Shown piece after piece: positions 17,239 to 26,315 of a stretch of 60,446 bases of DNA. The notes under the pieces were generated by a model that worked only from the letters and a program-made list of their open reading frames with translations, was not told the origin of the DNA and did no database searches. The stretch is taken from the NCBI GenBank assembly GCA_021827645.1, contig JAKAVA010000096.1:1-60446 (forward strand). The letters run 5' to 3'. Origin of the DNA: Planctomycetota bacterium. GTDB lineage: Bacteria > Planctomycetota > Phycisphaerae > WQYP01. The translations under genes and the position numbers were made by a program. The first letter of the stretch is position 1; each line of letters starts with the position of its first letter.

Positions 17239-17567
17239 TCGAATGTCACCTCACCATTTTTCGCAAAAATCTATCCACGCTCTTCCCGGAAGTGTACGCA
17301 AACTCTGCACGGATGTACAGATCGAGTATCCACGGTTCAAAGAGGTCAACAGCGAGACGCTCGACTTGGTCGTGATTCTGCAACCAAATGCAAATGGCTG
17401 TCCAGCCATGCAGCCAAATAATGTGCGCACATTATCCGGTGTGGATTTAGTTGAGCGGCACGCGGTACTCCCCCACCCTTGATCAATTTCGGGGCGGCGG
17501 GTATCAGTGTCGGCAGCGACGGGAATCCGCCTGCGATGGTGTGTGTTCAAAAGCGAGGTTTGGATTT
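17239..17567. other. divergent control region of the sugar-acid cluster
   Basis: 329 bases separate the minus-strand dehydrogenase operon from the plus-strand lactonase. No gene is visible. The main feature is the perfect 18-bp palindrome at 17418-17435. A TTGACC on the minus strand (near 17342-17347) could be a -35 element for the dehydrogenase operon, but no matching -10 is clear. Confidence 0.5.
17418..17435. promoter_or_regulatory. perfect 18-bp palindrome, candidate operator
   Basis: ATAATGTGCGCACATTAT is perfectly self-complementary. It lies 132 bases before the lactonase start and 182 bases before the start of the divergent dehydrogenase operon. The size and symmetry suit a dimeric LacI- or GntR-type repressor. 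No regulator gene lies in the cluster, so the binding protein is unknown. Confidence 0.6.
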
Positions 17568-18407
17568 ATGCGGACAATCATTGATACCCATCAACATTTC
17601 TGGAAATTTAATCCGGCGGAATATGGCTGGATCGGTCCCCATCAGGGAGTGCTACGGCGGGATTTTCTCCCTTCAGACCTGGAACCGATTATTCGATCCT
17701 CCGAAGTTACCGGTGTTGTGAGCGTTCAGGCTCGGCAGACACTCGAGGAAACGCACTGGCTGCTGGAGCTGGCCGCCACCTACCATTTTATAAAAGGGGT
17801 TGTAGGGTGGGTTCCGCTGATTTCCGGAGAATTATTGAAAACCCTAGAGGGACTGGCGACAAATACCCGGCTCAAAGGCGTGCGCCACGTGTTGCACGAT
17901 GAGCCGTACGATGACTACATGCTGCGGGATGATTTTAATCGCGGCATCGCAGTGCTTCATCGTTTCAATCTGGTCTACGATATTTTAATATTCGAGCGTC
18001 ATCTGCCGCAGACCATTGAATTTGTCGACCGCCATCCCCGCCAGATATTCGTGGTGGATCATATCGCCAAACCGCGAATCGCCGCCGGTATTCTTGAACC
18101 GTGGCGGAAGAATATCCGTGAATTGGCCGCGAGACCGAATGTCTACTGCAAACTTTCGGGCGCCGTAACCGAAGCGGATCATCGATCGTGGCGGGATGCC
18201 GACCTGCGACCGTACGTGGATGTCGTATTGGAGTGTTTCGGCCCGCAGAGACTGATGTTCGGAACGGACTGGCCGGTCTGCCTGCTTGCCAGTCAATACG
18301 CTCGCTGGGTGAAAGCCGTTGAGATGATGATCGGAAGTCTCAGTGACGATGAGCGCGATGCCATCTGGAGCGGAACGGCGGTTAAGGTGTACGGATTGGA
18401 TCAATAG
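17568..18407 (+). CDS. amidohydrolase-2 lactonase, probable L-galactono/L-fucono-lactonase
   Basis: 279 residues, COG3618-type amidohydrolase. The N-terminal metal site is IIDTHQHFWKF (His8, His10). VVDHIAKPRI carries the next His, and FGTDWPVC carries the Asp on the last strand; YCKLSGAVTEAD is also typical. COG3618 includes L-fuconolactonase and the L-galactono-1,5-lactonase of gut Bacteroides. I chose the ATG at 17568, preceded by GCGAGG, because the conserved domain begins there. An in-frame extension to 17451 looks like noncoding sequence. It is divergent from the dehydrogenase genes and supplies the ring-opening step between them. Confidence 0.87.
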   Translation: MRTIIDTHQHFWKFNPAEYGWIGPHQGVLRRDFLPSDLEPIIRSSEVTGVVSVQARQTLEETHWLLELAATYHFIKGVVGWVPLISGELLKTLEGLATNTRLKGVRHVLHDEPYDDYMLRDDFNRGIAVLHRFNLVYDILIFERHLPQTIEFVDRHPRQIFVVDHIAKPRIAAGILEPWRKNIRELAARPNVYCKLSGAVTEADHRSWRDADLRPYVDVVLECFGPQRLMFGTDWPVCLLASQYARWVKAVEMMIGSLSDDERDAIWSGTAVKVYGLDQ

Positions 18408-18468
18408 GTAAACACTCAAACCGTTTCGAGCAACGGATGTCCGCCCCCATGGCAGCCACGAACTGTTA

Positions 18469-18930
18469 CTAATTCACGGTCCTTACCACCCCGATGGTTA
18501 AGAGCAGATTGCCGAAGATGCGCTGTTCCGCTGTCGCAATCGTCAGGCAGACATCGGGGGAAGAGGCTTGCTGGTAAAATTTCAGCCGGTCGACTCGCTG
18601 CAATTTTATCGGAGGGGCACTCGGATTCTGCTGACTGATGATCTCAACAAAATTTTTGAAGATATCGGGGTCTTTTTTGACGGCGTACGGCCCTGTTTTG
18701 GAGGGTTCCATGACCGCCGCCGACTCAATTTGCACTGCGGTTACGATGGTTTCAAGTACGTCGGTAACGGAAACCAGCCCTGGCCGCAAATTCAGACAGA
18801 CGAGATCCGCCTTGGGTCCAAGGCGAGTCGAAAAAGGATAATTTCCATCCGCGATGAGAATTTTGCTTCCGTGACCTGCCTTCCCAAGGGAACTGAGAAT
18901 CTGTGGGTGAAGGAGGGAGAATTTAAGCAT
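18469..18930 (-). CDS. RbsD/FucU-family sugar mutarotase
   Basis: 153 residues, the length of FucU. GKAGHGSKILIADGNYPF carries the catalytic His20 and Asp, and the C-terminus reads FGNLLLTIGV, like the YGNILLKKGV of FucU. FucU interconverts the anomers of L-fucose and, in some homologues, other L-sugars of the same configuration such as L-galactose. It ends 61 bases from the convergent lactonase gene. A ribose-type RbsD function is less likely, because RbsD is shorter and no ribose genes are nearby. In the pathway it would supply the anomer used by the dehydrogenase. Confidence 0.85.
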   Translation of the reverse strand: MLKFSLLHPQILSSLGKAGHGSKILIADGNYPFSTRLGPKADLVCLNLRPGLVSVTDVLETIVTAVQIESAAVMEPSKTGPYAVKKDPDIFKNFVEIISQQNPSAPPIKLQRVDRLKFYQQASSPDVCLTIATAEQRIFGNLLLTIGVVRTVN

Positions 18931-19117
18931 CGTTTTACCTCACTGACTGCTAACACATTTTTCGGCAGACTCACGGACCTTCGGCGGTCGGTATCGAAAG
19001 CCAACACCGGTATGATGGCCGGAGGGTGGGGATTCGGCAAGCGAATCTGCTGCCTGACTACCCAGCTTCATGCCGCGGTGTGCGGCACTGGTGCGGGAGT
19101 GAGTTACGAAGGAGCGC

Positions 19118-19138
19118 TTGGGAACCATCGGCACACTG
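19118..19138 (+). repeat. 21-bp direct repeat flanking the integrase remnant, left copy
   Basis: It begins TTGGGAACCA and matches 19984-20004 at 19 of 21 positions (T/G at position 11, C/T at position 19). The pair brackets the integrase remnant and the tRNA gene, about 866 bases apart. Confidence 0.5.
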
Positions 19139-19174
19139 TATACTGGTAAAGCTTGAAAATGAGAAAGAGTCCCG

Positions 19175-19869
<695 letters not shown>

Positions 19870-20154
19870 AGTGGCGTTACGGCTGAACATCATAACGCGA
19901 AGCGGGTGGGTTGGAAAAGGGCGACGGATCATCGGGTGCCGCGCCTGCACCGTCTCCCTCCGCGTTGAATTACGCGGGTGACGTTGGGAACCAGCGGCAC
20001 ATTGAATGGGCCGGCCTACTCAAGGCTGCTCTGAACGACGAACAACCACAGAAGGTAATCAGGACAAATGTGCGAGTGATAGGGAAGACCGCTTCTATTG
20101 CGATCCACTCCCAACCACCCGCTGCAAAAGTAGTATCAACCAACCCGCCACGTA
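19870..20154. other. spacer between tRNA-Gly and hemL
   Basis: About 285 bases without a convincing gene. The frame of hemL stays open back to 19911, but that stretch (rich in Ser, Pro, Gln and Thr) has no hemL similarity. It holds the tRNA promoter on the minus strand at the left and the right copy of the 21-bp repeat. Confidence 0.5.
19984..20004 (+). repeat. 21-bp direct repeat, right copy
   Basis: Partner of 19118-19138, in the same orientation. It lies 115 bases beyond the 5' end of the tRNA gene, so it does not lie within the tRNA 3' end where a classical attachment core would be. Confidence 0.5.
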
Positions 20155-20183
20155 CTGACCAAAGGATGTTTGCAAGCTATGAT
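20155..20183 (+). promoter_or_regulatory. hemL promoter, probably giving a leaderless message
   Basis: CTGACC (20155-20160), a 17-base spacer and TATGAT (20178-20183) end six bases before the ATG at 20190. The transcription start would fall on or next to that ATG. Confidence 0.5.
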
Positions 20184-20189
20184 ACGGAT

Positions 20190-21533
20190 ATGGCTAAAAC
20201 AAAAGTGTTACGTGAATGGTCTTTGGAAAAATCGACGCAGTTTTACAGCAAAGCGGTCGAACTGATGCCGGGCGGGGTTTCATCACCCGTGCGGTCGTTT
20301 AAAAGCGTCGGGCTCACGCCGGTATTTGTGCAGTCCGGCCAGGGGGCCTACCTGAAAGATGCGGACGGCAATCGCTACATCGATTACGTGATGAGTTACG
20401 GTCCGCTGATTTTGGGTCACGCCCATCCGGCGGTGCGGGTTGCGGTGGCAAAGCAACTCAGTCGGGGGAGCAGTTTCGGTTGCTGCAGTCCGCTGGAAAT
20501 TGAACTGGCGGAGACCATTACCCGGGCGGTTCCGTCAATTGAGATGGTGCGATTCGTCAACAGCGGCACCGAAGCGGCGATGAGCGCGATACGACTGGCA
20601 CGCGGCGTAACCGGGCGCGAGGTGATCATTAAAATGGCCGGGGGATACCACGGCCACGTGGATGCGATGCTGGTGAGTGCCGGGAGCGGAGCGACCACGC
20701 ACGGGGTACCAAGCTCGCCGGGCATCTTGCAGAGCGTGGCGCAGAGTACGGTGGTGGTTGAATTCAACGATATCGCGGCGCTGAAGGGGGCGTTTGAAGC
20801 GCATGGCGGCAGGGTGGCGGCGGTGATGATGGAGCCGATCATGGGGAATATCGGCGTGGTGCTGCCACGGCAGGATTATCTGCGTCAGGTGAGGGACTTG
20901 TGCCGGGCAAACGGAGCATTATTAATTTTCGATGAAGTCATGACGGGGTTTCGCGTCAGCTTCAGCGGAGCACAGGGGCTTTTCGGAGTGATGCCGGATA
21001 TCACATGTCTGGGGAAGGTCATCGGCGGCGGCCTGCCGACCGGGGCATACGGCGGATCGAAAGCCCTTATGAATCATATTTCTCCAGCCGGGCCGATATA
21101 CCAGGCCGGTACGTTGTCGGGCAATCCGCTGGCGATGGCGGCCGGTCTGGCGACCCTGCAATATCTGAACCCGGATGATCCGTATGCATCGCTGGCGCTA
21201 CTGGGACGGAGATTGGAGGAGGGGCTTGCGGCGGCGGCGGAGAATGCGGGTGTGCCGATTCGGACGGCACGCAGCGGCAGCATGTTCACGCCGTTTTTCG
21301 TGCCGCGCGGTGGTGATAGCGGCACTCCGATTACCCATTATTCCGATGCATTGAAATGTGATACGCGGGCGTATGCGGTTTTCTTCAAGTCGATGCTGGA
21401 GCAGGGCGTGATGCTGCCGCCGTCTCAGTTTGAGGCGTGGTTTATCAGTGCGGCACATACGATGGATGATATTGAAACGACGATCAGCAAAGCGAAAACG
21501 GCTTTTGAACGGTGCGCGGCGGAGGCCGCATGA
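20190..21533 (+). CDS. hemL: glutamate-1-semialdehyde 2,1-aminomutase
   Basis: 447 residues from the chosen start. HemL moves the amino group of glutamate-1-semialdehyde to give 5-aminolevulinate in the C5 route to haem. It has LMPGGVSSPVRSF, VNSGTEAAMSAIRLAR and GGYHGHVDAML. The PLP lysine is Lys276 in CLGKVIGGGLPTGAYGG, and QAGTLSGNPLA follows. An ATG at 20166 is also in frame, but the promoter spacing favours 20190, because a -10 element at 20178-20183 would start the message there. It is a class-III aminotransferase; the GGYHGHVDAML stretch separates it from ornithine-type relatives. Confidence 0.95.
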   Translation: MAKTKVLREWSLEKSTQFYSKAVELMPGGVSSPVRSFKSVGLTPVFVQSGQGAYLKDADGNRYIDYVMSYGPLILGHAHPAVRVAVAKQLSRGSSFGCCSPLEIELAETITRAVPSIEMVRFVNSGTEAAMSAIRLARGVTGREVIIKMAGGYHGHVDAMLVSAGSGATTHGVPSSPGILQSVAQSTVVVEFNDIAALKGAFEAHGGRVAAVMMEPIMGNIGVVLPRQDYLRQVRDLCRANGALLIFDEVMTGFRVSFSGAQGLFGVMPDITCLGKVIGGGLPTGAYGGSKALMNHISPAGPIYQAGTLSGNPLAMAAGLATLQYLNPDDPYASLALLGRRLEEGLAAAAENAGVPIRTARSGSMFTPFFVPRGGDSGTPITHYSDALKCDTRAYAVFFKSMLEQGVMLPPSQFEAWFISAAHTMDDIETTISKAKTAFERCAAEAA

Positions 21534-21634
21534 GATTTCGGCGGGTCGGCGGGTCAGCGGGTCGCAACCGGCTGCTGATAATAGCCAAACGAACTTGCTT
21601 TAATACCGAGGGCTGACATGAATCGGATGATGAG

Positions 21635-24600
21635 GTGGACATTCAGTTGAACATTGCCGAATTTCTCCTGCCCATTGCACAATCGTCGGCAGCCGAGCAG
21701 ATTGCTTCTTCCATTTCCACCGGTCGGATGATGACGGTCGGGTCAGCGGCCGGCTCGTCTGCGCTGGCGCTGGCGGCGGCTGTCGGTGTGCAGACCCGGC
21801 GCCCGATGCTGATCGTTACCGCCCATCTGGACGAAGCGGATGATGCGGTCGACCAGCTGGAACTTTTTGCGCCGGGGGCGCAGGCGAAATTGTTTCCGGC
21901 ACTGGAGGTGTTACCGGGCGAATCGAACGTGTCACCGGAACTTTCCGCCCAGCGGTTGGGAGTGCTGGCGGAGCTGAAATCGAACCGCCGGGCCGATTTT
22001 TACGTTGCGCCGGTGCAGGCTTTGATGCAGTCGGTGCCGACGCGGGAATCGTTGGAAGACCAACTGCGAATTCTGCGGCCGGGCACCACATTGGATTTTC
22101 AACATTTTATCGGGTGGTTGGCGGACCGGGGATATTTCCGGCTGGAATCGGTGGAAAACCCGGGCGATTACGCGGTGCGAGGAGAGATTATTGACGTCTG
22201 GCCGGCGGCGGCACCCGAACCCATCCGGATTGATCTGCTGGATGATACGATTGAAAACATCCACGGATTTGATCCGGTCTCGCTGGGGCCGACCGGTGCG
22301 AAGGCGGAAGTGCAAATTCCCGCCATCAGCAATCCGGTGCCTGTGCAGGATTCCGCCACGGGGAGCGTCTTTGCATGGATGCCAGAAGATGTTGGGGTCT
22401 GGTTGATCGATCTGCCGGAGGTGCAGGATCAGGCGCGAAGTTATTACGAGCGTATCAGCGAGTCCAAAGGTATCTACCCGCCTGATGCGGTCATGAAGCT
22501 GGCGCAGAAACGTCCGCTTATCGGTGTGTATCCACGTCCGATTGAAGATCATGATGCGGTTTCACTCCCCTGCTCGCCGCTGCCGCCAATCGCACCGGAT
22601 CAGAATGAGGCGCTGAAGGAATTGGCCCAGCACGCCGCGGACAGTGATGTGGTGGTGGTATGCCAGAGCCCGTCGGAGAAGACGCGGCTGGCGGACCTGC
22701 TGCTGGTTCGCCACCCGGATCTGACCGCGCCGGTGCAGATGCCGATTGGCGAACTGAATGTGGGCTTTGTGTGGCGCCGGGGCGGCGGACGGGATTTAAT
22801 GATTCTCGCCCACCATGAACTGTTTCACCGGCATCATCAGCGGCGACGGCTTCACATGATTCAGGGCGCGCGGCCGATTGATCATTTTCTGGATCTGCAA
22901 CCCGGAGATTATGTCGTCCATGCCAATCATGGTATTGCGCAATTTCAGGGGATCACCACGCTGACACGGGACGGTCGGCAGGCGGAATATCTCACGCTGG
23001 TATTTGCAAGGGAGTCGACCCTGCATGTGCCGGTGGTGCAGATCAATTTAGTCCAGAAATATGTAGGCGGATCGCAGGGGCGCCCCCCGCTGTCCACCTT
23101 GGGCGGTTCCACATGGGCCCGGCAAAAGGAAAAGACCGCGGAAGCGGTTGAAAAAATGGCGGTGGAAATGCTGGAAACGCAGGCCGCGCGTGAGAAATGC
23201 CCCGGCTTCGCCTTTCCCGCAGATACCGTCTGGATGAAGGAATTTGAAAACGCTTTTGCTTTTCAACCCACGGAAGATCAGGTGCGGTGCATCGGCGAAA
23301 TCAAAGGGGACCTGGAGAAGCCACGGCCCATGGATCGCCTGCTGTGCGGGGATGTCGGCTACGGCAAGACCGAACTGGCCATCCGGGCGGCGTTCAAGGT
23401 TTGCGAGAGCGGCAAACAGGTGGCGGTGCTTGCGCCAACCACAGTGCTGGTGGAACAGCACGAGGAAACATTCAAATCCCGTATGGCGGGGTATCCGTTT
23501 ATCGTGGAAAGCATCTCACGGTTCAAATCGGCTGCCCAGATACGACAGGTAATTGAACGCTGCCGCAAGGGGCAGGTGGATGTACTCATCGGCACGCACC
23601 GACTGCTGAGCCGGGATGTGCAGTTTGCAGAACTTGGGTTGGTGATCATTGACGAAGAGCAGCGTTTTGGAGTGGAGCATAAGGAGCGACTCAAAGCCCT
23701 GCGAACTACGGTGGATGTATTGACCATGAGCGCCACGCCAATTCCACGGACGCTGCACATGAGCCTGCTGGGGATACGTGATATTTCCAATCTGGCCACA
23801 CCGCCACGGGACCGCCGCAGCGTGGTCACCGAAGTGATTGGTTGGGACAACGAGCGGATCAAGCACATTATTGACCGCGAACTGCTTCGATCCGGGCAGG
23901 TTTATTTTGTACATAACCGGGTTATGGACATCGGGAATATCGCCGCATCGATTCAGGCACTGGTGCCACAGGCGCGGATTGTCGTCGGTCACGGGCAGAT
24001 GGGCGATAGCGAACTGGAATCGGTGATGCATGAATTCACCAGCCGCCAGGCTGATATTCTGGTTTCCACCACAATTATTGAAAGCGGGCTGGATATTCCG
24101 ACAGCCAATACGATGATCATCAACAATGCGCATACCTTCGGGCTAAGCGATCTGCACCAGTTGCGCGGCCGGGTGGGACGGAGCAAACAGCGGGCCTACT
24201 GCTACCTGCTGCTGAATGAGGGAGCGACGCTGACGGATACAGCCGCCAAACGGCTCAAGGCGATGGAGGAGTATGCCTCGTTGGGGGCGGGATTCAAAAT
24301 CGCACTGCGGGATTTGGAGATTCGCGGAGCCGGCAATCTGCTGGGGAAAGAACAATCCGGCCATATTGCGGCGGTAGGATATGAAATGTACTGCGAACTG
24401 TTGGAGGAAGCGGTGAGAAAACTGCGCGACCAGCCGGTGGATCGGCCGCGCGAGATGAATCTGGATATCGGCATCACGGGCACGCTGCCGCGGAGTTATA
24501 TTTCGGCCGATAAGCAGAGGATGGATATTTATCGACGCCTATCGCGCTGCCACAACCGTGAGATGCTCTCCGCCCTGCAAACGGATGTTCAGGATGCGTT

Positions 24601-24973
24601 CGGCCCCCTGCCGCCGGCGGCGCGGACGCTTTTTGCCCTTACCGAGTTACGAATTGCCGCAGCGGAGAAATCGATCATCAGTTTGATCTCGAAGGCGCCG
24701 GATGTGGTGTTTCATTTTGGCGATTTGAGGGAGGCGGGCCCTCTGCTGGCGAAGGCGCCGGGAACGGTTCGTCCGATTGATGAAAAAAATGTTAATCTCC
24801 GCCTTCCCCCCGCCTATTTTCAAGGGGATACGCTGCTGCTGGTACTGCGGCGTTTATTCGGTCTGGAAGGTGATGCGGGTAACGCCGGCGCAGCTCCCGG
24901 CCCGGGTGCTGGCGACCGCACTCAGGCAGCGGCAATTCCCCCTGTGGGTCGAAAGCCGCAACCGGCTCGGTAG
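21635..24973 (+). CDS. mfd: transcription-repair coupling factor Mfd
   Basis: 1112 residues, near the usual 1150. Mfd displaces stalled RNA polymerase with ATP and recruits UvrA to the lesion. Domains in order: a UvrB-like N-terminal part (residues about 1-380); the CarD-like polymerase-interacting domain starting FLDLQPGDYVVHANHGIAQF (about 410-430); helicase domain 1 with GDVGYGKTE (about 572) and DEEQRFG (about 672); helicase domain 2 with STTIIESGLDIP and QLRGRVGRS; and the TRCF C-terminal domain after about residue 930. The start is GTG with no strong ribosome-binding site. Confidence 0.97.
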   Translation: MDIQLNIAEFLLPIAQSSAAEQIASSISTGRMMTVGSAAGSSALALAAAVGVQTRRPMLIVTAHLDEADDAVDQLELFAPGAQAKLFPALEVLPGESNVSPELSAQRLGVLAELKSNRRADFYVAPVQALMQSVPTRESLEDQLRILRPGTTLDFQHFIGWLADRGYFRLESVENPGDYAVRGEIIDVWPAAAPEPIRIDLLDDTIENIHGFDPVSLGPTGAKAEVQIPAISNPVPVQDSATGSVFAWMPEDVGVWLIDLPEVQDQARSYYERISESKGIYPPDAVMKLAQKRPLIGVYPRPIEDHDAVSLPCSPLPPIAPDQNEALKELAQHAADSDVVVVCQSPSEKTRLADLLLVRHPDLTAPVQMPIGELNVGFVWRRGGGRDLMILAHHELFHRHHQRRRLHMIQGARPIDHFLDLQPGDYVVHANHGIAQFQGITTLTRDGRQAEYLTLVFARESTLHVPVVQINLVQKYVGGSQGRPPLSTLGGSTWARQKEKTAEAVEKMAVEMLETQAAREKCPGFAFPADTVWMKEFENAFAFQPTEDQVRCIGEIKGDLEKPRPMDRLLCGDVGYGKTELAIRAAFKVCESGKQVAVLAPTTVLVEQHEETFKSRMAGYPFIVESISRFKSAAQIRQVIERCRKGQVDVLIGTHRLLSRDVQFAELGLVIIDEEQRFGVEHKERLKALRTTVDVLTMSATPIPRTLHMSLLGIRDISNLATPPRDRRSVVTEVIGWDNERIKHIIDRELLRSGQVYFVHNRVMDIGNIAASIQALVPQARIVVGHGQMGDSELESVMHEFTSRQADILVSTTIIESGLDIPTANTMIINNAHTFGLSDLHQLRGRVGRSKQRAYCYLLLNEGATLTDTAAKRLKAMEEYASLGAGFKIALRDLEIRGAGNLLGKEQSGHIAAVGYEMYCELLEEAVRKLRDQPVDRPREMNLDIGITGTLPRSYISADKQRMDIYRRLSRCHNREMLSALQTDVQDAFGPLPPAARTLFALTELRIAAAEKSIISLISKAPDVVFHFGDLREAGPLLAKAPGTVRPIDEKNVNLRLPPAYFQGDTLLLVLRRLFGLEGDAGNAGAAPGPGAGDRTQAAAIPPVGRKPQPAR

Positions 24974-25055
24974 GCATGATGGGCCCGCGGGGCGACAGAT
25001 GGCTTTCATATTCGCGAACTCAATGAGCCGTTTCGCGGCGGCGTCGGGTATCGGT

Positions 25056-25061
25056 TATAAT
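25056..25061 (+). promoter_or_regulatory. -10 element of the RNase P RNA gene
   Basis: A perfect TATAAT sits eight bases before the predicted 5' end of the RNA. The surrounding CGGTTATAAT is the same as that before mnmA. The -35 is poor (TTCGCG at 25032-25037). Confidence 0.6.
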
Positions 25062-25068
25062 AGAAAGT

Positions 25069-25522
25069 AAGCAGCCGGGTGGTCGCTCGTCATAACCTGA
25101 CGGGAGGAAAGTCCGAACACCACAGGGCATGGTGGTGGGTAACGCCCACCGGATCCGGCTTGAGCCGGGTGCGGGAAAGTGCCACAGAAAACAGACCGCC
25201 GAATGCAGGCGAAAGTCTGCATGGCAAGGGTGAAAAGGTGCGGTAAGAGCGCACCGCGGTGCCGGTGACGGCAGCGGCATGGTAAACCCCACCAGGTGCA
25301 AGACCAAATAGGAGGCCAACGCGCCGGCCCGGCGTGCCTGTGATGCCCCCGTCAAACAATCACAGGCAATTTGATCCCGGTGTGCGAAGCTCCCGCTTGC
25401 GGGAATCAGCGCGCAGGATCAGCACGGCCTCGGGTAGGTCGCTAGAGATCGGCAGCAATGTCGATCCCAGATAAATGACCACCGCCCCTGAGCGGGTACA
25501 AGATTCGGCTTACAGGCTGCTA
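25069..25522 (+). ncRNA. rnpB: RNase P RNA, bacterial type A
   Basis: The catalytic RNA that matures tRNA 5' ends. Helix P1 closes between AGCAGCC (25070-25076) and GGCTGCT (25515-25521). The conserved core is present: GAGGAAAGTCCGAACACC near the 5' side, CAGAAAACAGACCGCC, GGGTAAACCCCACC, then GGGTAGGTCGCTAGAG and AGATAAATGACCACCGC, and finally the 3' ATTCGGCTTAC that pairs with the tRNA CCA region. The length is about 454 nt, somewhat longer than the about 380 of many type A RNAs. Confidence 0.95.
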
Positions 25523-25528
25523 AAAAAA

Positions 25529-25568
25529 CCGGGCTGCGACCGTGGTGTCGCAGTCCGGCCTTTTTTTT
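25529..25568 (+). terminator. Rho-independent terminator of rnpB
   Basis: A GC-rich stem, CCGGGCTGCGAC against GTCGCAGTCCGG (one mismatch), with a short loop, followed by CC and eight T residues. It lies a few bases after the 3' end of the RNA. Confidence 0.92.
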
Positions 25569-25719
25569 GCCCGGCTGCTTTTCGACCGAGCCCGTGATCG
25601 CCCGTGTGGAAGGCTTGGGTATTGTGCACGGACCCGGGCGCGTGAAGAACGATGATTTTAATTTTCGGCGTAAGGCGGTTATAAATCGCACGGGTTGAAG
25701 GTTGATTTCGGGAGTTTCA

Positions 25720-26280
25720 ATGGCCTCAGAGCATCTGCCGCAGATACCCAGCAAGCTGTTTTTGACGCGCGGATCGGGAAGACATCGCTTTCGGGCGCAG
25801 TCGCTGGAGTTGGCGTACCGGAACGCCGGTATTCAAAAATTTAATCTTGTGAAGGTATCGGGGATTGTACCAGCCCGTTGTAAATTCATTAACGCCCGCG
25901 AAGGGATCAGTTATCTGAGTCCGGGACAGGTGGCCTACGGTGTGATCAGCGAGGTCGCCTCCAATGAACCGAACCGGCTCATCGGTGCCGGCGTGGCGGT
26001 GGCCAAGGCCATTAAGGATCAATACGGTTACATCAGCCACTTCGAGGGGTATGGCCTGACCGAAGAAAGACTGCGTGATGAGGTGGATGACGCGGCGGTA
26101 ACCATGCTGGCCACAACGCTGGGGATCGAATTTGATCCGGCGAAGAATTATGACGAGCGTAAGGAAATTTACCGGATGAGCGGCTACACCGTGCGGGCAC
26201 GAAATATCGTGCAGACAGCCGAGGGGGATAAGAACGGACTCTGGACGACCGTGATCGCGGCGGCCATCTTTATTATCTGA
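25720..26280 (+). CDS. pyruvoyl-dependent arginine decarboxylase homologue lacking the pyruvoyl serine
   Basis: 186 residues. The family makes agmatine from arginine and cuts itself between two Ser residues to create the pyruvoyl cofactor. The family features are present: LAYRNAGIQKFNLVKVS, SPGQVAYGVISEVASNEP, YGYISHFEGYGLTEERLRDE and MLATTLGIEFD. However, the cleavage site, VSSI in M. jannaschii, is Val46-Ser47-Gly48-Ile49 here, confirmed from the codons TCG GGG. Residue 48 would have to be Ser, Thr or Cys for normal self-processing. The protein may be inactive, may cleave elsewhere or may have a new role. ATG 25720 follows GGAG; no operon partner is visible. Confidence 0.8.
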   Translation: MASEHLPQIPSKLFLTRGSGRHRFRAQSLELAYRNAGIQKFNLVKVSGIVPARCKFINAREGISYLSPGQVAYGVISEVASNEPNRLIGAGVAVAKAIKDQYGYISHFEGYGLTEERLRDEVDDAAVTMLATTLGIEFDPAKNYDERKEIYRMSGYTVRARNIVQTAEGDKNGLWTTVIAAAIFII

Positions 26281-26315
26281 AAGTCAATGATCAGGCGATT
26301 CGTGTAGCCGGCCCA

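Noticed and set aside
19911-20189. N-terminal extension of hemL
   Set aside because: The extra 93 codons have no similarity to the enzyme, and the likely promoter lies inside them.
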